Source: Micromonospora parva (GTDB lineage Bacteria; Actinomycetota; Actinomycetes; Mycobacteriales; Micromonosporaceae). Taken from it: a stretch of 64,000 nt of DNA. The notes under the pieces were generated by a model. The model saw nothing but the letters and a program-made list of their open reading frames with translations, had not been told where the DNA came from and did not search any database. Made by a program: the position numbers and the translations under genes. The stretch spans positions 62,001 to 126,000 of the forward strand of contig NZ_JNZS01000003.1 of NCBI RefSeq assembly GCF_000718515.1. Direction: 5' to 3'. Below, in pieces: positions 1 to 10,000 of the stretch. Each line of letters opens with the position of its first letter. Position 1 is the first letter of the stretch.

Positions 1-1819
1 TGTAGACCTTGCCGTTCAGGTGGTCGATCTCGTGAGCGACGCTGCGGGCGAGCCCTCCCGTGAGTACGACGTCTCGCAGGTCGCCCGCTGCGGTCCGATG
101 GCGTACGCGAAGACCGTAGGGCCGTTGAACGATGCCGCGGACGTCGAAGAAGCTCAGGCATCCCTCATAGTCGCGGACCTCCTCGTCGGTCCGCTCCAGC
201 ACGCTCGGGTTGATCAGCTCGATGTAGTCCCGTGAACCTGGCACCTTGACGATCGCGATGGCGTAGGCCATGCCGAGCTGAGGGGCGGCGATCCCCATAC
301 TCACCTCGGGCTTGAACGAGTGGTACCGGTTGACCCATCCGGCGACGCGGCGCAGGTGCGCGAGCACCCGCCCGGCCAGTAGCCGGTCGCTCGGTGAGTC
401 GAAGTTGATCTCCCGCGTCTTGACCGGCAGCTCCGACGCCCGTCGCCCGCGTGCCGCGCCCCGCAGCTGCCTGATGCCGAACTGCCGAAGGACGCTCGGC
501 GCGTCGGCGCAGACACTGCTGTCCGGGATGCGCTTCCAGAAGAACCAGTCCAGCCGGATGCGACGCTCCTCGGCGAGGTCGTCCTCCTCTGCGGTTCGAT
601 CCCAGGAGTAGATGGTGTGGTCATCCTCGACCCGTATCTGGACGTCCGGCAACGGTTCGAGGTCCGTCTCCGACGGCAGCGAGGTCACGCCCCAGCACTC
701 CGGCTCCAACTCGCTCGGCAGGTGCGCCTCCACCGACAGCCGGTCGGTGTTCGGCTTGATGTTGCGCTTGTACCACTGCCCCCAGATCTCGTCACTGACG
801 CGGTACGTGTACTCGACGACAACCTGCTGCCCCGGGGTCAGCAGTTTCGACGCCGGAAAACAGAGGTCGAAGTTGATCTCCTCGTGCCGCACCTTTGTCG
901 GCTTGGCATCCATCGGATGGGATTCACCGTCGAAAACGCACCAGGCTCGCAGGCCGATGTCACGAACAGGGTCGTCAACACTGAGTGGGTGTTGCGCGTG
1001 GTGGCGCAGATTACGCACGGCCTCGTCGTTGAGAAAGCGCTGCACTGACACTTTCATCTCGTACTTCGCGCGCGGGGCGGTGCCGCCGTGGTGCAGCACA
1101 CGCCGTTGGCGCAGGGTGTATTGCGTGCCGTCGTAATGGACCTCGCCGTGGTCGTGTATCAGCACCAGACCGGGTCGCGCGGTGGCGACCGCTGCCAACG
1201 CCCGCTCCAGCAAGGCGCCGTCGAGCACGAGCACCTCGGCCGAGTCGTCGGTGGTGATCGCCTGGAGCATGCCGAACACAGCGGAGGTGGCGGGATCCCA
1301 GACCGGCCCTCCGCTGAACCCGCGCTGAACCCGAAAGACCCGGTGCACCACCTCGTCGACCTGCAACCGGTGTCTGCCGACCGCGCCGAGCAACCGACCC
1401 TGCACATGCCTGCCCAGGTCACGCCCCTGGCCGGGCCCCCACATCTGCACCGGCACGTTGTAACGGTCCTTCAGGTCCGCCCGGATGCGAAGCGGTTCCG
1501 CGCCACTGCCGGCAAGGCCCTCGCCGAGCCTGAGCACCGCGACGTCAGCGACGTCGAAGTCGTCACCGGTCGGCAACCACGCCACCACCTCGGCGCTGCG
1601 TTCGATCCAACTGTTCGACGCCCCCAGCAGAGCGAAATGCAGCGAGACGCGGCTGTTCTTCGGAACTCTTTCCACCTGTCGGGCGGGACGGCCCAGCGCC
1701 ACATTCACCACGTGCGCGCAGGTCAGCATCAACCGCTCCCCGACCAGGAAGGCAAGTCCGACGGGGTCGGCCTTCGCCCGGTCGAGAACGAAGGCGATCG
1801 CTTGCTCGACCCGGTACAT
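1..1819 (-). CDS. Trypsin-like protease fused to peptide deformylase (partial)
   Basis: Read on the minus strand from an ATG preceded by GGAGG, one frame stays open for 606 codons to the left edge, so the 3' end is missing. Residues 1-210 look like a trypsin-fold protease with H36 (TCAHV), D92 (DVADVAVL) and S169 (GFSGGPVW). Residues about 210-440 form an unassigned beta-rich linker. From about residue 455 the three peptide deformylase motifs appear in order: GIAAPQLG (509-516), EGCLS (552-556, metal ligand C554) and HEIDH (596-600). Deformylases remove the formyl group from N-terminal fMet and are normally stand-alone enzymes of about 170-200 residues. Both active sites look intact. It is divergent from the HAD gene and lies near other protease genes, which suggests a regulatory or conflict role rather than housekeeping; that role is inference. 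Confidence 0.85.
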   Translation of the reverse strand, partial: MYRVEQAIAFVLDRAKADPVGLAFLVGERLMLTCAHVVNVALGRPARQVERVPKNSRVSLHFALLGASNSWIERSAEVVAWLPTGDDFDVADVAVLRLGEGLAGSGAEPLRIRADLKDRYNVPVQMWGPGQGRDLGRHVQGRLLGAVGRHRLQVDEVVHRVFRVQRGFSGGPVWDPATSAVFGMLQAITTDDSAEVLVLDGALLERALAAVATARPGLVLIHDHGEVHYDGTQYTLRQRRVLHHGGTAPRAKYEMKVSVQRFLNDEAVRNLRHHAQHPLSVDDPVRDIGLRAWCVFDGESHPMDAKPTKVRHEEINFDLCFPASKLLTPGQQVVVEYTYRVSDEIWGQWYKRNIKPNTDRLSVEAHLPSELEPECWGVTSLPSETDLEPLPDVQIRVEDDHTIYSWDRTAEEDDLAEERRIRLDWFFWKRIPDSSVCADAPSVLRQFGIRQLRGAARGRRASELPVKTREINFDSPSDRLLAGRVLAHLRRVAGWVNRYHSFKPEVSMGIAAPQLGMAYAIAIVKVPGSRDYIELINPSVLERTDEEVRDYEGCLSFFDVRGIVQRPYGLRVRHRTAAGDLRDVVLTGGLARSVAHEIDHLNGKVY

Positions 1820-1919
1820 CAGCACATCCTCCGTCGGGAAAGCGGTTCGCCGATCGTATCGGCCAGCATCCTGGCCCAGCCAGGATGGCGCGTTGATTCG
1901 TGGCCTACCGAGGAGCACC

Positions 1920-2633
1920 ATGACCGGCATGGATGAGTGGGCAGTGCTGTTCGACCTCGACGGCACCCTGGTCGATACCGCGCCAATCTGGCGGTCCGCT
2001 TTCGTAGCCCTGATCAACGGGCGACAGCCCGTTCCGGCCGGGGCGACTGACGGCCTGCTCGGCCTCACCGCGCTGGAGGCCGTCACGACGATCCACCGCC
2101 GGATCGGCTGGTCCGGGTGGGACCCGGCGGCAGATGTGGCGGAGGTCGAGGCGGCGGTGCGGCAGCTCTACCGTGACCGGGCGACGAGCTGGCAGGCCGA
2201 CGGCGTACGCCTGATCACGGCGCTGCGGGCGGACGGTGTGCCCGTCGGGCTCGTCACGTCGAGCAGCCGGTACATCCTCGACGCTCTGCTTGGTCATCCC
2301 GGTGCTCCCCGCTTCGACGTGGTGGTCTGCGGCGACGACGTGAAGCGGACGAAGCCCGCCCCCGACCCGTACCTGTTGGCGGCACGGCGGCTGGGTCTGC
2401 CGCCCGGCCGTTGCGCCGTCGTCGAGGACTCCCCCACGGGTGTTGCCAGCGCGGTCGCCGCCGGATGCCCGGTGGTGCTGGTCGGTGACCAGGGGCAGCT
2501 CGGGGCGGTCCAGGTGCCGAGCCTCGGTCAGCTCACCGTGTCCGCGCTGCGTCAGGTGGTGTCTCCCGCGACCCACGGTGCATCGGGCGATGCCCACACG
2601 ACACCGGGACCAGCGCGCCACCGGCACGGCTGA
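1920..2633 (+). CDS. HAD-family phosphatase (beta-phosphoglucomutase-like)
   Basis: A 237-residue haloacid dehalogenase-type hydrolase, probably cytosolic and acting on a small phosphorylated metabolite. Motif I is FDLDGTLVDT with nucleophile D12 and general acid D14. A TSS motif II, a KPAPDPYL motif III with the conserved Lys and VEDSPTGV as motif IV follow in order. A helical cap domain sits between motifs I and II, as in the phosphoglucomutase/phosphoglycolate subfamily. The start is the ATG at 1920, preceded by GAGGAG; longer upstream reading in frame is antisense to the protease gene. It diverges from the protease-deformylase gene across about 100 bp. The substrate cannot be told from sequence. 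Confidence 0.88.
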   Translation: MTGMDEWAVLFDLDGTLVDTAPIWRSAFVALINGRQPVPAGATDGLLGLTALEAVTTIHRRIGWSGWDPAADVAEVEAAVRQLYRDRATSWQADGVRLITALRADGVPVGLVTSSSRYILDALLGHPGAPRFDVVVCGDDVKRTKPAPDPYLLAARRLGLPPGRCAVVEDSPTGVASAVAAGCPVVLVGDQGQLGAVQVPSLGQLTVSALRQVVSPATHGASGDAHTTPGPARHRHG

Positions 2634-2680
2634 CCCCAGCGTCGTCGACCTTCGTGGTCACCGCGCCGACGTCGTCGGCG

Positions 2681-3676
2681 TCACTCCGGGCCGAGCGGTG
2701 GCAGCGGCGGGAGGCTGCTGGGCATGCTCGTCTGCCCCGAGATGCCGCCGTTGTGACGGCGTAGGTATTCCCGAAGGGTATGGATCATGCCCTCGGTGGT
2801 CGAGCCCGAGACACCCTCGATGTGGAGCTGGTCGGTGGCGGAGATACCCATCACCAGCTCGATGGCGGGTCGTCCGGCGACCATGAGCCGCAGCGTCTGC
2901 CTGCCGGTCACGTGCACGATGCTCCCGGTGGCGGTGGCGATCGGGATCGCCGTCGGGTTCTGCGGCATCGGCTGGCCGGGGGGCGGCGCCTGGTTCGCCG
3001 GCGGGAGGAAGAAGTTCACCCGGTCACTGGCGGTCTCCAGGCCGTCCACACTCTGCAGGTGGTATTCCTTCGTCGCGTCGCTGACCGTCGCGCCGGTCCG
3101 CATGTCGAGGATGGACTCGTAGGTCAGGAGCCGATAGTTCGACAGGTAGACCACCAGGATCTTGTAGAGCGAGGCGCGCAGGACGCCGTCAGCACCACGA
3201 GCGATCTGGTACGGGATCTCCGGCGGCAGACCGTGGAAGACCAGGAGGTTCTCGCCCCACTTGAGGGTGACTTCGCCCGGGTGCCGGTTCAACCGCCGAC
3301 GACCGGCGTCCGCCGCGTAGTTCTCACCCTCCTGCAGCCAGCCGTCCATCTGGCTGTCGGTGGCGCGGGGATAGGCCGCGGCGACCGCCGAGTTGTAGGC
3401 CGAGTACGTCCCGGCGAGCTTGATCCCACCGAAGACGACGGCGGCACCACCGCCGAGGATGCCCAGGCAGCCAAGGCATGCCAGACCAGCCAGGCCGCTG
3501 TCGGCGGAGGCACCGACGAGCGACAACAGGCCGACGACCAGGAGCAGGCCGCCGCCGCCGAGCGCGATCAGGGCCCCGACGTACGAGGGCTTCTGCGGCA
3601 CCAGGTTGAAGTACTTGTGTACCAACTCTTGCCGAGTGGGGTTCTGCGTCGTGTGGTTCTGTGTCATGCCACTCAT
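2681..3676 (-). CDS. Two-TM membrane protein of the Trypco/trypsin operon
   Basis: About 331 residues if translation starts at the ATG that overlaps the upstream stop as ATGA; a second ATG follows three codons later. Two hydrophobic segments (about residues 33-56 and 63-84, both Gly/Ala/Leu rich) suggest membrane anchoring near the N-terminus. The rest is a soluble domain ending in a Pro-rich tail (SSLPPLPPLGPE). I recognise no catalytic motif. It is the last gene of a three-gene operon behind the Trypco1-like and trypsin-like genes, so it may anchor, sense for, or be a target of the protease. It converges on the HAD gene with 47 bp between the stops. Confidence 0.75.
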   Translation of the reverse strand: MSGMTQNHTTQNPTRQELVHKYFNLVPQKPSYVGALIALGGGGLLLVVGLLSLVGASADSGLAGLACLGCLGILGGGAAVVFGGIKLAGTYSAYNSAVAAAYPRATDSQMDGWLQEGENYAADAGRRRLNRHPGEVTLKWGENLLVFHGLPPEIPYQIARGADGVLRASLYKILVVYLSNYRLLTYESILDMRTGATVSDATKEYHLQSVDGLETASDRVNFFLPPANQAPPPGQPMPQNPTAIPIATATGSIVHVTGRQTLRLMVAGRPAIELVMGISATDQLHIEGVSGSTTEGMIHTLREYLRRHNGGISGQTSMPSSLPPLPPLGPE

Positions 3677-4683
3677 CCCATGGATCGCCGATAGAGGTTG
3701 CGCCAGGTCAGACACTCCGTCGCCGGGACGTGGCTGACGATTTCGATCGCGTGGCCGGTCGACACGTGGCTTGTGGCCGGGTCGTAGTGGCCGTCGCGAC
3801 CTGACACCGGCAGGCTGCGCAGGCCGTAGTAGTCCTCACGGACCAGCGCCAGGAGCGCCTTCGCGTGTGCCGAGCCCGGGTCGAGGCGGCACGCCTCGCC
3901 CAGCAGCCGCTCGATGCCGTCGATGACCTCGCCGGAGTGGTTCGCCGGGCGGACACCTTGGAGCAGCACGAGTGCCCAGTAGTAGTACAGATCCGAGCTG
4001 CGGCGGTGCCTGCTGTGCAGATCGGGGAGGCGGTCGAGAGCCGCGGTGTAGCGCCGGGCGTCGAGGGACCGCAGCACGGCGACGTGGTCGGGGTCTCCGG
4101 CGAGCGGGTCGGCGAGCACAGCGGCGAGCCACGGCGCGCTCCCGACGATGGTGTCGTTGGGAATGATCCAGGCGGATCGCTCCGCGAGCGACCTGTCCGC
4201 GCTGACGACCATGCCGACGACGAGTCCCGTGGCAGCGTCCGTGGCGGCACCGCCACTGAACCCGGGCTCGACCCATGCCGTGTGGCCGTGGACGGCGTCG
4301 ATCTGGAGCCATTCGCCGGTGCGACTCGGGCCTGAGACGCGCGCCTGACTGCGGCGGCCTTCCTGGCCGCGGTCCGGAAGCCCGAAGAGGTCGAGGATCG
4401 TTCCCGGAGCGGGTCGGGTTGCCGGCCCCATCGGCGCGACGGCGTCCGCCGGATGACCAGTGATGTCGATCGTGGCAACGTCCGGAACCGGGTTGACGCC
4501 GCTGTCAAAGGCACTGGGCACGTCCACCGCACGGATGCCGGGCAGCGAGGCGACCCGGCACTGCCGTTGGCCGGGTGCGATGAGGTGGGCGCAGGTGAGC
4601 GCGCGGGTGGGTGTGACGGCGAAGCCGCACCCCGTGCTGGCGCCGGTCACCTCCAAGCGCCACGCCTCATCCACACCGGTCAT
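3673..4683 (-). CDS. Trypsin-like protease with helical C-terminal region
   Basis: 336 residues. The N-terminal half has a trypsin-like triad: H33 (TCAHL), D68 (VPDVATIDI) and S143 (EPGFSGGAA). The C-terminal half (about 195-336) is helical and TPR-like, with Tyr/Leu-rich pairs such as YYYWALVLL, and probably binds a partner. No signal peptide is visible, so it should act in the cytosol. Its ATG overlaps the stop of the upstream Trypco1-like gene as ATGA, and its own stop overlaps the next start the same way, so the three products are translationally coupled. Trypsin-fold proteases encoded beside Trypco domains are a known arrangement in predicted actinobacterial conflict systems. Confidence 0.85.
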   Translation of the reverse strand: MTGVDEAWRLEVTGASTGCGFAVTPTRALTCAHLIAPGQRQCRVASLPGIRAVDVPSAFDSGVNPVPDVATIDITGHPADAVAPMGPATRPAPGTILDLFGLPDRGQEGRRSQARVSGPSRTGEWLQIDAVHGHTAWVEPGFSGGAATDAATGLVVGMVVSADRSLAERSAWIIPNDTIVGSAPWLAAVLADPLAGDPDHVAVLRSLDARRYTAALDRLPDLHSRHRRSSDLYYYWALVLLQGVRPANHSGEVIDGIERLLGEACRLDPGSAHAKALLALVREDYYGLRSLPVSGRDGHYDPATSHVSTGHAIEIVSHVPATECLTWRNLYRRSMG

Positions 4684-5024
4684 GGCGTGCGGGTGTCCGT
4701 GGAGTCGTCGCGGCGCCAGAGCAGCTCAACCGAGATGTTGCCCTCCACCGCGGAACGGGCGATCACCGCGCCCACCTCGGTCGTCAACTTCACCCCGAAT
4801 CCGATCTTGATCTCGTCGGGGCTGGACGCTCTGCGCAGGTCGGCGAGGACGGCTTCGGCCGCATCGCGGATATGGGTCAGATTCACCTCGAAGAATTCCC
4901 GCGCCTCCCGGACGCCATTCACCCGCCTGCCGGCGGGAGTCGAGCCCCGGCGCTCCTCCTCCACCTCGACAATGACCGAGGTGCCGTCACGGACAACAAA
5001 TCTGACAAGTTCGGTTTCCGGCAT
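4680..5024 (-). CDS. Trypco1-like (CU044_2847 family) protein
   Basis: 114 residues from the ATG at 5024, which follows GGGGGG seven bases upstream. An N-terminal beta-rich stretch (VRFVVRDGTSVIVEVEEE) is followed by a helix and the C-terminal run IKIGFGVKLTTEVGAV, ending in VELLWRR. The GFGVKL...A pattern is what I know from the trypsin-co-occurring domain 1 family (CU044_2847). Members sit beside trypsin-like proteases and STAND proteins and are thought to be adaptors or protease substrates. It is the first gene of a coupled operon with the protease and a membrane protein. No catalytic residues are expected or seen. Confidence 0.75.
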   Translation of the reverse strand: MPETELVRFVVRDGTSVIVEVEEERRGSTPAGRRVNGVREAREFFEVNLTHIRDAAEAVLADLRRASSPDEIKIGFGVKLTTEVGAVIARSAVEGNISVELLWRRDDSTDTRTP

Positions 5025-5632
5025 CGTTCCCCCCAGGATTGGGCTCGACCATACCAAGATGGACAGTCGGCAAAGACACCCGAACGTTCACCGTCAATCA
5101 ACGCACGGTCGTCGCGTCCGAGCCGAGTTACCACATCGGACGGATGGGTGGTAGGAGCTTCATCCGACGCTTCGGGCATGACGTACGCCGATCGACGATG
5201 GTGGCCTGGACGGCCCTTGTGGACGACGAAGCCCAGCTCGGCCCGGATGCTTCCGGCGTCTGTCCTCAGTGACCGGCCGAGGCGCCCGATGGGAAGATGA
5301 CGCCTTCCGCCAGGCCGGCATCGCGCTGCTCCGGTACGCCAATCAATACGTCGGCCAACCGATTTCCGCTCAGCTCGCCGGGGCCGATGTTCGTGTGTCT
5401 TGTTTACGACAGAGGCATTCCGTCGTGCGAGAAGAACGCGACGATGTCGCGGCCGTTGTTGACACCGTCCGGGAAGAGCGGAAATAGATACTCCACCTGT
5501 CGCGGTGGCAGGACAGGGAGCCCGGTATGACCAAGGACCAGTTCCGGAAGGCGCGGGCTCTCGCGCCCCGGAAGGCGCACGAGTGCTGGAGTTTTGTTCC
5601 AGCGTCACGCCGGCTCGATGGACGAAGCTGAG
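5025..5632. other. Intergenic region without a recognisable gene
   Basis: About 600 bases between the Trypco operon start and the lipase stop. GC content and codon-position bias are weaker than in the neighbours. Short plus-strand frames exist (72 codons at 5269-5487; 34 codons from an ATG at 5527 with GGGAG upstream) but neither resembles a known family. It must hold the promoter of the Trypco operon; the remainder may be decayed coding DNA. Confidence 0.5.
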
Positions 5633-6958
5633 CTAGCCGGCCGCCACGACGATGTCGCCGACCTCGGTCGCTGGTGAGATCCCCGAGGTCCGGACCGACA
5701 CGTGCCAGACCCCGCCCGGCAACACCGGGGCGGCGTGGTAACCGTCCCCGGCCAGCCGCAGTGCCGTCGGCGGACCGAGTGGCCGGCCGTGCAGGTCTTC
5801 GATGTGCAGCCGCAACGGCAGGTCCTCGACATCGGCGGTGACATGGATGGGGCAGGGCACGCCCGGCCGCACCACCTCGGGGAGTGTCAGGCTCAGCTCC
5901 GGTTCGGGGCCGAGCGCGGCGCCGAGGTCTATCCCGTTGACGGCATCGACGAGATGATCCAGCACGCGAGGGTCGCTCTGCAAGCCGGAGTGCCGCACCG
6001 GCCAGTACGTCGCCTTGTCAGTCGAATCATGCCCGGCCGGCAGGCAGGAGAACGGGGCGACGGTGCCATCCCCGGCCAACGCCGACACATCGAGGTCGGG
6101 GAGGTCCGGGTGGTAGGTGACGCCGGTCGCGTCGAAGGTAAGACTCAGATCCGTCGGCTGCCGGCGCCCGCCGAAGTGAATCATCGTCGGCCCGCCGCTC
6201 GCCGGTCCCTCGCCCTGCCACGGGCGGGGCCGCCACCTCACTCTGCCGGTCAGTGTCGGGACATCCACCTGGTCCAGGCGCTTCCGTCCGTCGTCGCCAC
6301 GCACACAGCGGTACGTCGGCAACAGGTCGGCGACCGACGGAAAGCTCGACGCCAGCTCGGCGAGAGTGTCGTTGAGTCGCGGCACAGCGGGCGCGAGGTG
6401 GCCCGTGAAGGCGCGTACCGCCTTGACCGAACCGCTGAACGGGGTGCCGATGGTGATCACCCGACGAGTGATCTCTCGGCCCACCCCGGCGGCGAAGGTG
6501 GCGGCGATGAGGCCACCCATCGAGTGGCAGACGAGAGTCACCTTGGCCTCGTGTTCTCCCGGCTCGGAGCGCCACCGTTCCAGCTCACGCTGCACCCGCA
6601 CCGCGAGCTTGGCAGCGTTGTGGGCAACAGACAGGCGCCAGTCGTACGCGAAGGCGACCACACGCTGCGGCGCGGGCAGGCGGGACAGGCGACGCAGCAG
6701 CCGGTGGTAGCCGGCGCCGGCCCACAACCCTGGCAGGACGTGCCACCCCTGCACCAGGCCACAGGGTTCCAGCCGGTGCGGGCCCTCAGGCTCACCGTCG
6801 CCTATGCCCTCCGGCAACCGCAGCAGGTGCAGCATCTCGCGGTGGTGCGTGAGACCGGCCCACACACTCGGGGCCGACCTGTTCCACACCTCTCGCTGAT
6901 CGTCGCGTAACACGCTGCCCATCAGCCCGGGCACGACGACCACGAGGTCATGTCCCAT
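5633..6958 (-). CDS. LCAT/PDAT-like lipase or acyltransferase
   Basis: 441 residues from the ATG at 6958 (MGHDLVVVVPGLMGS). It has the alpha/beta hydrolase order of lecithin:cholesterol acyltransferase-like enzymes: oxyanion region VPGLMGS at 9-15, YDWRLS at 105-110, nucleophile S146 in CHSMGGL, later DGTVAPFS and an RHSGLQSDP segment that could supply the acid and His. The last 90 residues form a beta-rich tail. There is no signal peptide, unusual for a lipase meant for secretion, so it may act on the cell's own lipids or esters. It diverges from the caspase/STAND gene across about 100 bp, so the two may be co-regulated. The substrate is unknown. Confidence 0.72.
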   Translation of the reverse strand: MGHDLVVVVPGLMGSVLRDDQREVWNRSAPSVWAGLTHHREMLHLLRLPEGIGDGEPEGPHRLEPCGLVQGWHVLPGLWAGAGYHRLLRRLSRLPAPQRVVAFAYDWRLSVAHNAAKLAVRVQRELERWRSEPGEHEAKVTLVCHSMGGLIAATFAAGVGREITRRVITIGTPFSGSVKAVRAFTGHLAPAVPRLNDTLAELASSFPSVADLLPTYRCVRGDDGRKRLDQVDVPTLTGRVRWRPRPWQGEGPASGGPTMIHFGGRRQPTDLSLTFDATGVTYHPDLPDLDVSALAGDGTVAPFSCLPAGHDSTDKATYWPVRHSGLQSDPRVLDHLVDAVNGIDLGAALGPEPELSLTLPEVVRPGVPCPIHVTADVEDLPLRLHIEDLHGRPLGPPTALRLAGDGYHAAPVLPGGVWHVSVRTSGISPATEVGDIVVAAG

Positions 6959-7059
6959 CGACCGATTATGCCGACCTGTCGCCTTTCGCGCGATGCACGC
7001 CCCCACCGCACTCAACTATTCTGGCCGCCTGTCCCACCATCATCTGTCGAGGACGGCGC

Positions 7060-10000
7060 ATGTCCGCGAAGGAAGTCGCTGCGACGGGGAACGGATGCAT
7101 CGCCTCGGTCGTCATCGACGAGTTCGATCATGTGGCTCCGCTGCGGATTCTGCGCCCCGCCGTCGCGGCGGTGGTCGCCGAGTTCGGCAGATTCGGTCTG
7201 ACCGTCGACCCGTTCGACCTGGCCCGTGATGGTTCCGAGCCGGCGATCCGGCGAGCGTTGGGCGAATGGATACCCAGTTCGGACGCGCTTGTGGTGCTGT
7301 ACTGGGCGGGTCATGGCAGCACGCACGGCGACCATCTCTACCTCTGGTCGCGGGAAACGCCGATGCGTCCGCGCGACGACAACGCGGTGGCCGGCCGGAC
7401 GCTGGGACAGTTGCTCGCCGCGAAGAAGGTGAAACAGATCCTCCTGCTCATCGACGCGTGCAGCGCGGCCGGTGGCGTGCAGGACATCGCCGCGGCGTTC
7501 CGTGCGGAACTCCAGCGGTACACCTTCGCGGACCCGCGCAGCAAGCCCAGCCTGGCGGTGATCGGATCAGCCGATCACGACCAGCCGGCCAGAGAGGCGG
7601 CATTCACCACCGCGCTCGCCCTGGTGCTCCGCGACGACACCTGGTGGACTGAGAACGACCGGTACGTCTACACGATGGACATCGTCGACGCGGTCACCGC
7701 CCGGTTCGACGAGTTGGGCCTGAGCCAGGCGCCGCAGCACGACATGGTGGGATCAGTGCGGTTGCCGAACCCGCACTACAACGCCGTGTCCCTGGACGGC
7801 AGCGTGCCGACCAAACAGTGGCGGCGGAGAGCGCTGTCGAGCCGTGCCGCCCAGCACTTCGTCCTCAAGTACCGGGGAATCGACCTGCCCGCCGACGATG
7901 GCTGGCACTTCGCCGGCCGACGCGATCCCCTGCTGGCGATCGTCGGCTGGCTGCGGACCAGGCCGAACGGGATGCTCGTGGTGACGGGCTCGCCCGGCTC
8001 GGGCAAGTCTGCACTCCTGGGCCGGTTGGCGGTGCTGTCGGACCCGTACTGGCGGGGTGTGGCCGTCAGGGCCAAGGCGTTTGATCCGGAGTGCCAGGAT
8101 GACACCGACCCGGGTGTCGGTGCCATAGACGTCGGCCTGCACGCCAAGAACAAGACCCTGCTCGACTGCCTTCAGGACCTGGCCGACGCCCTGGACCTCC
8201 CGAGTCCGATCGGAGGCTGGAGTTTCCCCGGCCGACTCGTCGCCGCGGTCGGCCGGCTCCGGACCCCGCTGACGATCATGCTTGACGCGCTCGATGAGGC
8301 CCAGGCCGTCGACCAGTGGCTGATCGTCACCGACCTGCTACGGCCGCTGTCCGAGCTGCCGTTCGTGAAAGTCATGGTCGGCACGCGGCCGCACCGGGCG
8401 AATCGGGACGAGGCCGAGGAGCGGGAAGCGCTTCAGGCGCGAGGGCTCGTTGAGGTCCTCGCACCGGAGACCGTCGTTCAGCTCGACGACGATCCCGGGG
8501 CCGTCGACGCCGTTGCCGAGTACGTGCGACGACGGCTGCTGCTTGAGCCCGGTTCCGCCTACCGGCAGGACACGCCCGCCGCCGGCATCGCGGCTCAGAC
8601 GATCGCCGAACACAGCGGCGGTGTCTTCCTTTTCGGACGTCTGATCAGCAGTGCGGTGGCGCACAGCGGCCGGATCGTCGATTTCACGAGTGCCGGCGGG
8701 AAGCAGCTGCTCACCGGTGGCGTGGGCGAGGCCTTCGCCGCCGACCTGCAGCGTTACGGTGACGATGCCAGGAGGGTGCGGGAGTTACTGCTTCCGCTCG
8801 CGTGGGCGCAGGGTCACGGTCTGCCGCGGCGGCAGATCTGGCTGACCTTGGCCAACGCGCTCCGCGACCGGAGCCGAGGGGCGGACTATCGGGCGGCCGA
8901 CATTTCCTGGATTCTCGCTCATGCGGGCGCCCACATCATCGAGTCCGGCGAGGACGAACAGACCGTCTACCGGCTGTACCACCAGTCGTACAACGACCAC
9001 CTGCGGAGCCATGCCGACGTCACGGCCGTGCAGAGCACGATCACGTCGTCTCTCGTCGCGCTCGTGCACGCTGGCGGACGCCGCTGGGACGAGGCGAGCC
9101 CCTACCTGCGTCGTCACCTCGCGGCCCATGCCGCTGCCGCCGGACGACTCGGCGAGTTGGTCGCCGACCCGCACTTTCTCTACCACGCCGAGCCGCTGCG
9201 CCTGCTGCAGGTGCTGGGCACCGTCGACTTCACCGACCATGTGCTGTGCCGGCTGTACTGGCGGGCGGCCGACGAGATGGCCAACGCCTCCCCGGTCCAG
9301 CGGGCCGCGCTCCTGCAGGCCGTCGCCCTGCGTGACGAGCCAACCGCCGTGTCGCTCCTGGACTCACCCGCGGGGCTGCCCTGGAAGGGACTGTGGAGCA
9401 AGGGACCGAGTGCGCACTTTCACCGCCGGCTGCCGGGCCACCGAGGCCGGGTGCAGGCCATCGCCTTCGGGGAGGCCGACGGCCGGCAGATTGTGGCTAC
9501 CGGTGGCACTGACGCGACCATCCGCATCGCCGAGTCGGCCACCGGGCAGTACCTGAGGACGCTCCCCGGCCACAGCCGAGGCGTGGAACAACTGGCCTTC
9601 GGATCCATCGCCGGGCAGGCGGTGCTGGCCTCCGGAAGCGCTGACGGCACGGTACGACTCTGGAACCCGGCGACCGGGGAACGCCTCCACACGATCAGCG
9701 TGAACTCCGCTGGCGTCAGCAGCCTGGCGTTCTGCACACTTCAGGGTCAGACCCGGCTGATCACCGGTGGTGCCGAGGGTCGCCTGTGGATCTGGGATCC
9801 CGCCTCGTCCACCCGGATCAGAGAGTTGCCGGGACACACGGGTGGGGTCCGCGGTCTGGCCGTGCTGGACCTGACCGACGGCCCGATCCTGGCCTCAGCC
9901 GGCGGTAGTGACCTGACCGTGCGGCTGTGGGATCTGGCGACCGGGGCGTGCACCCGGGTGATCAAGGGGCACCGAGACTGGGTGAACTCGGTGGTGCTCG

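Noticed and set aside
5269-5487. Plus-strand frame of 72 codons upstream of the Trypco operon
   Set aside because: No recognisable family and weak codon bias; left as intergenic.
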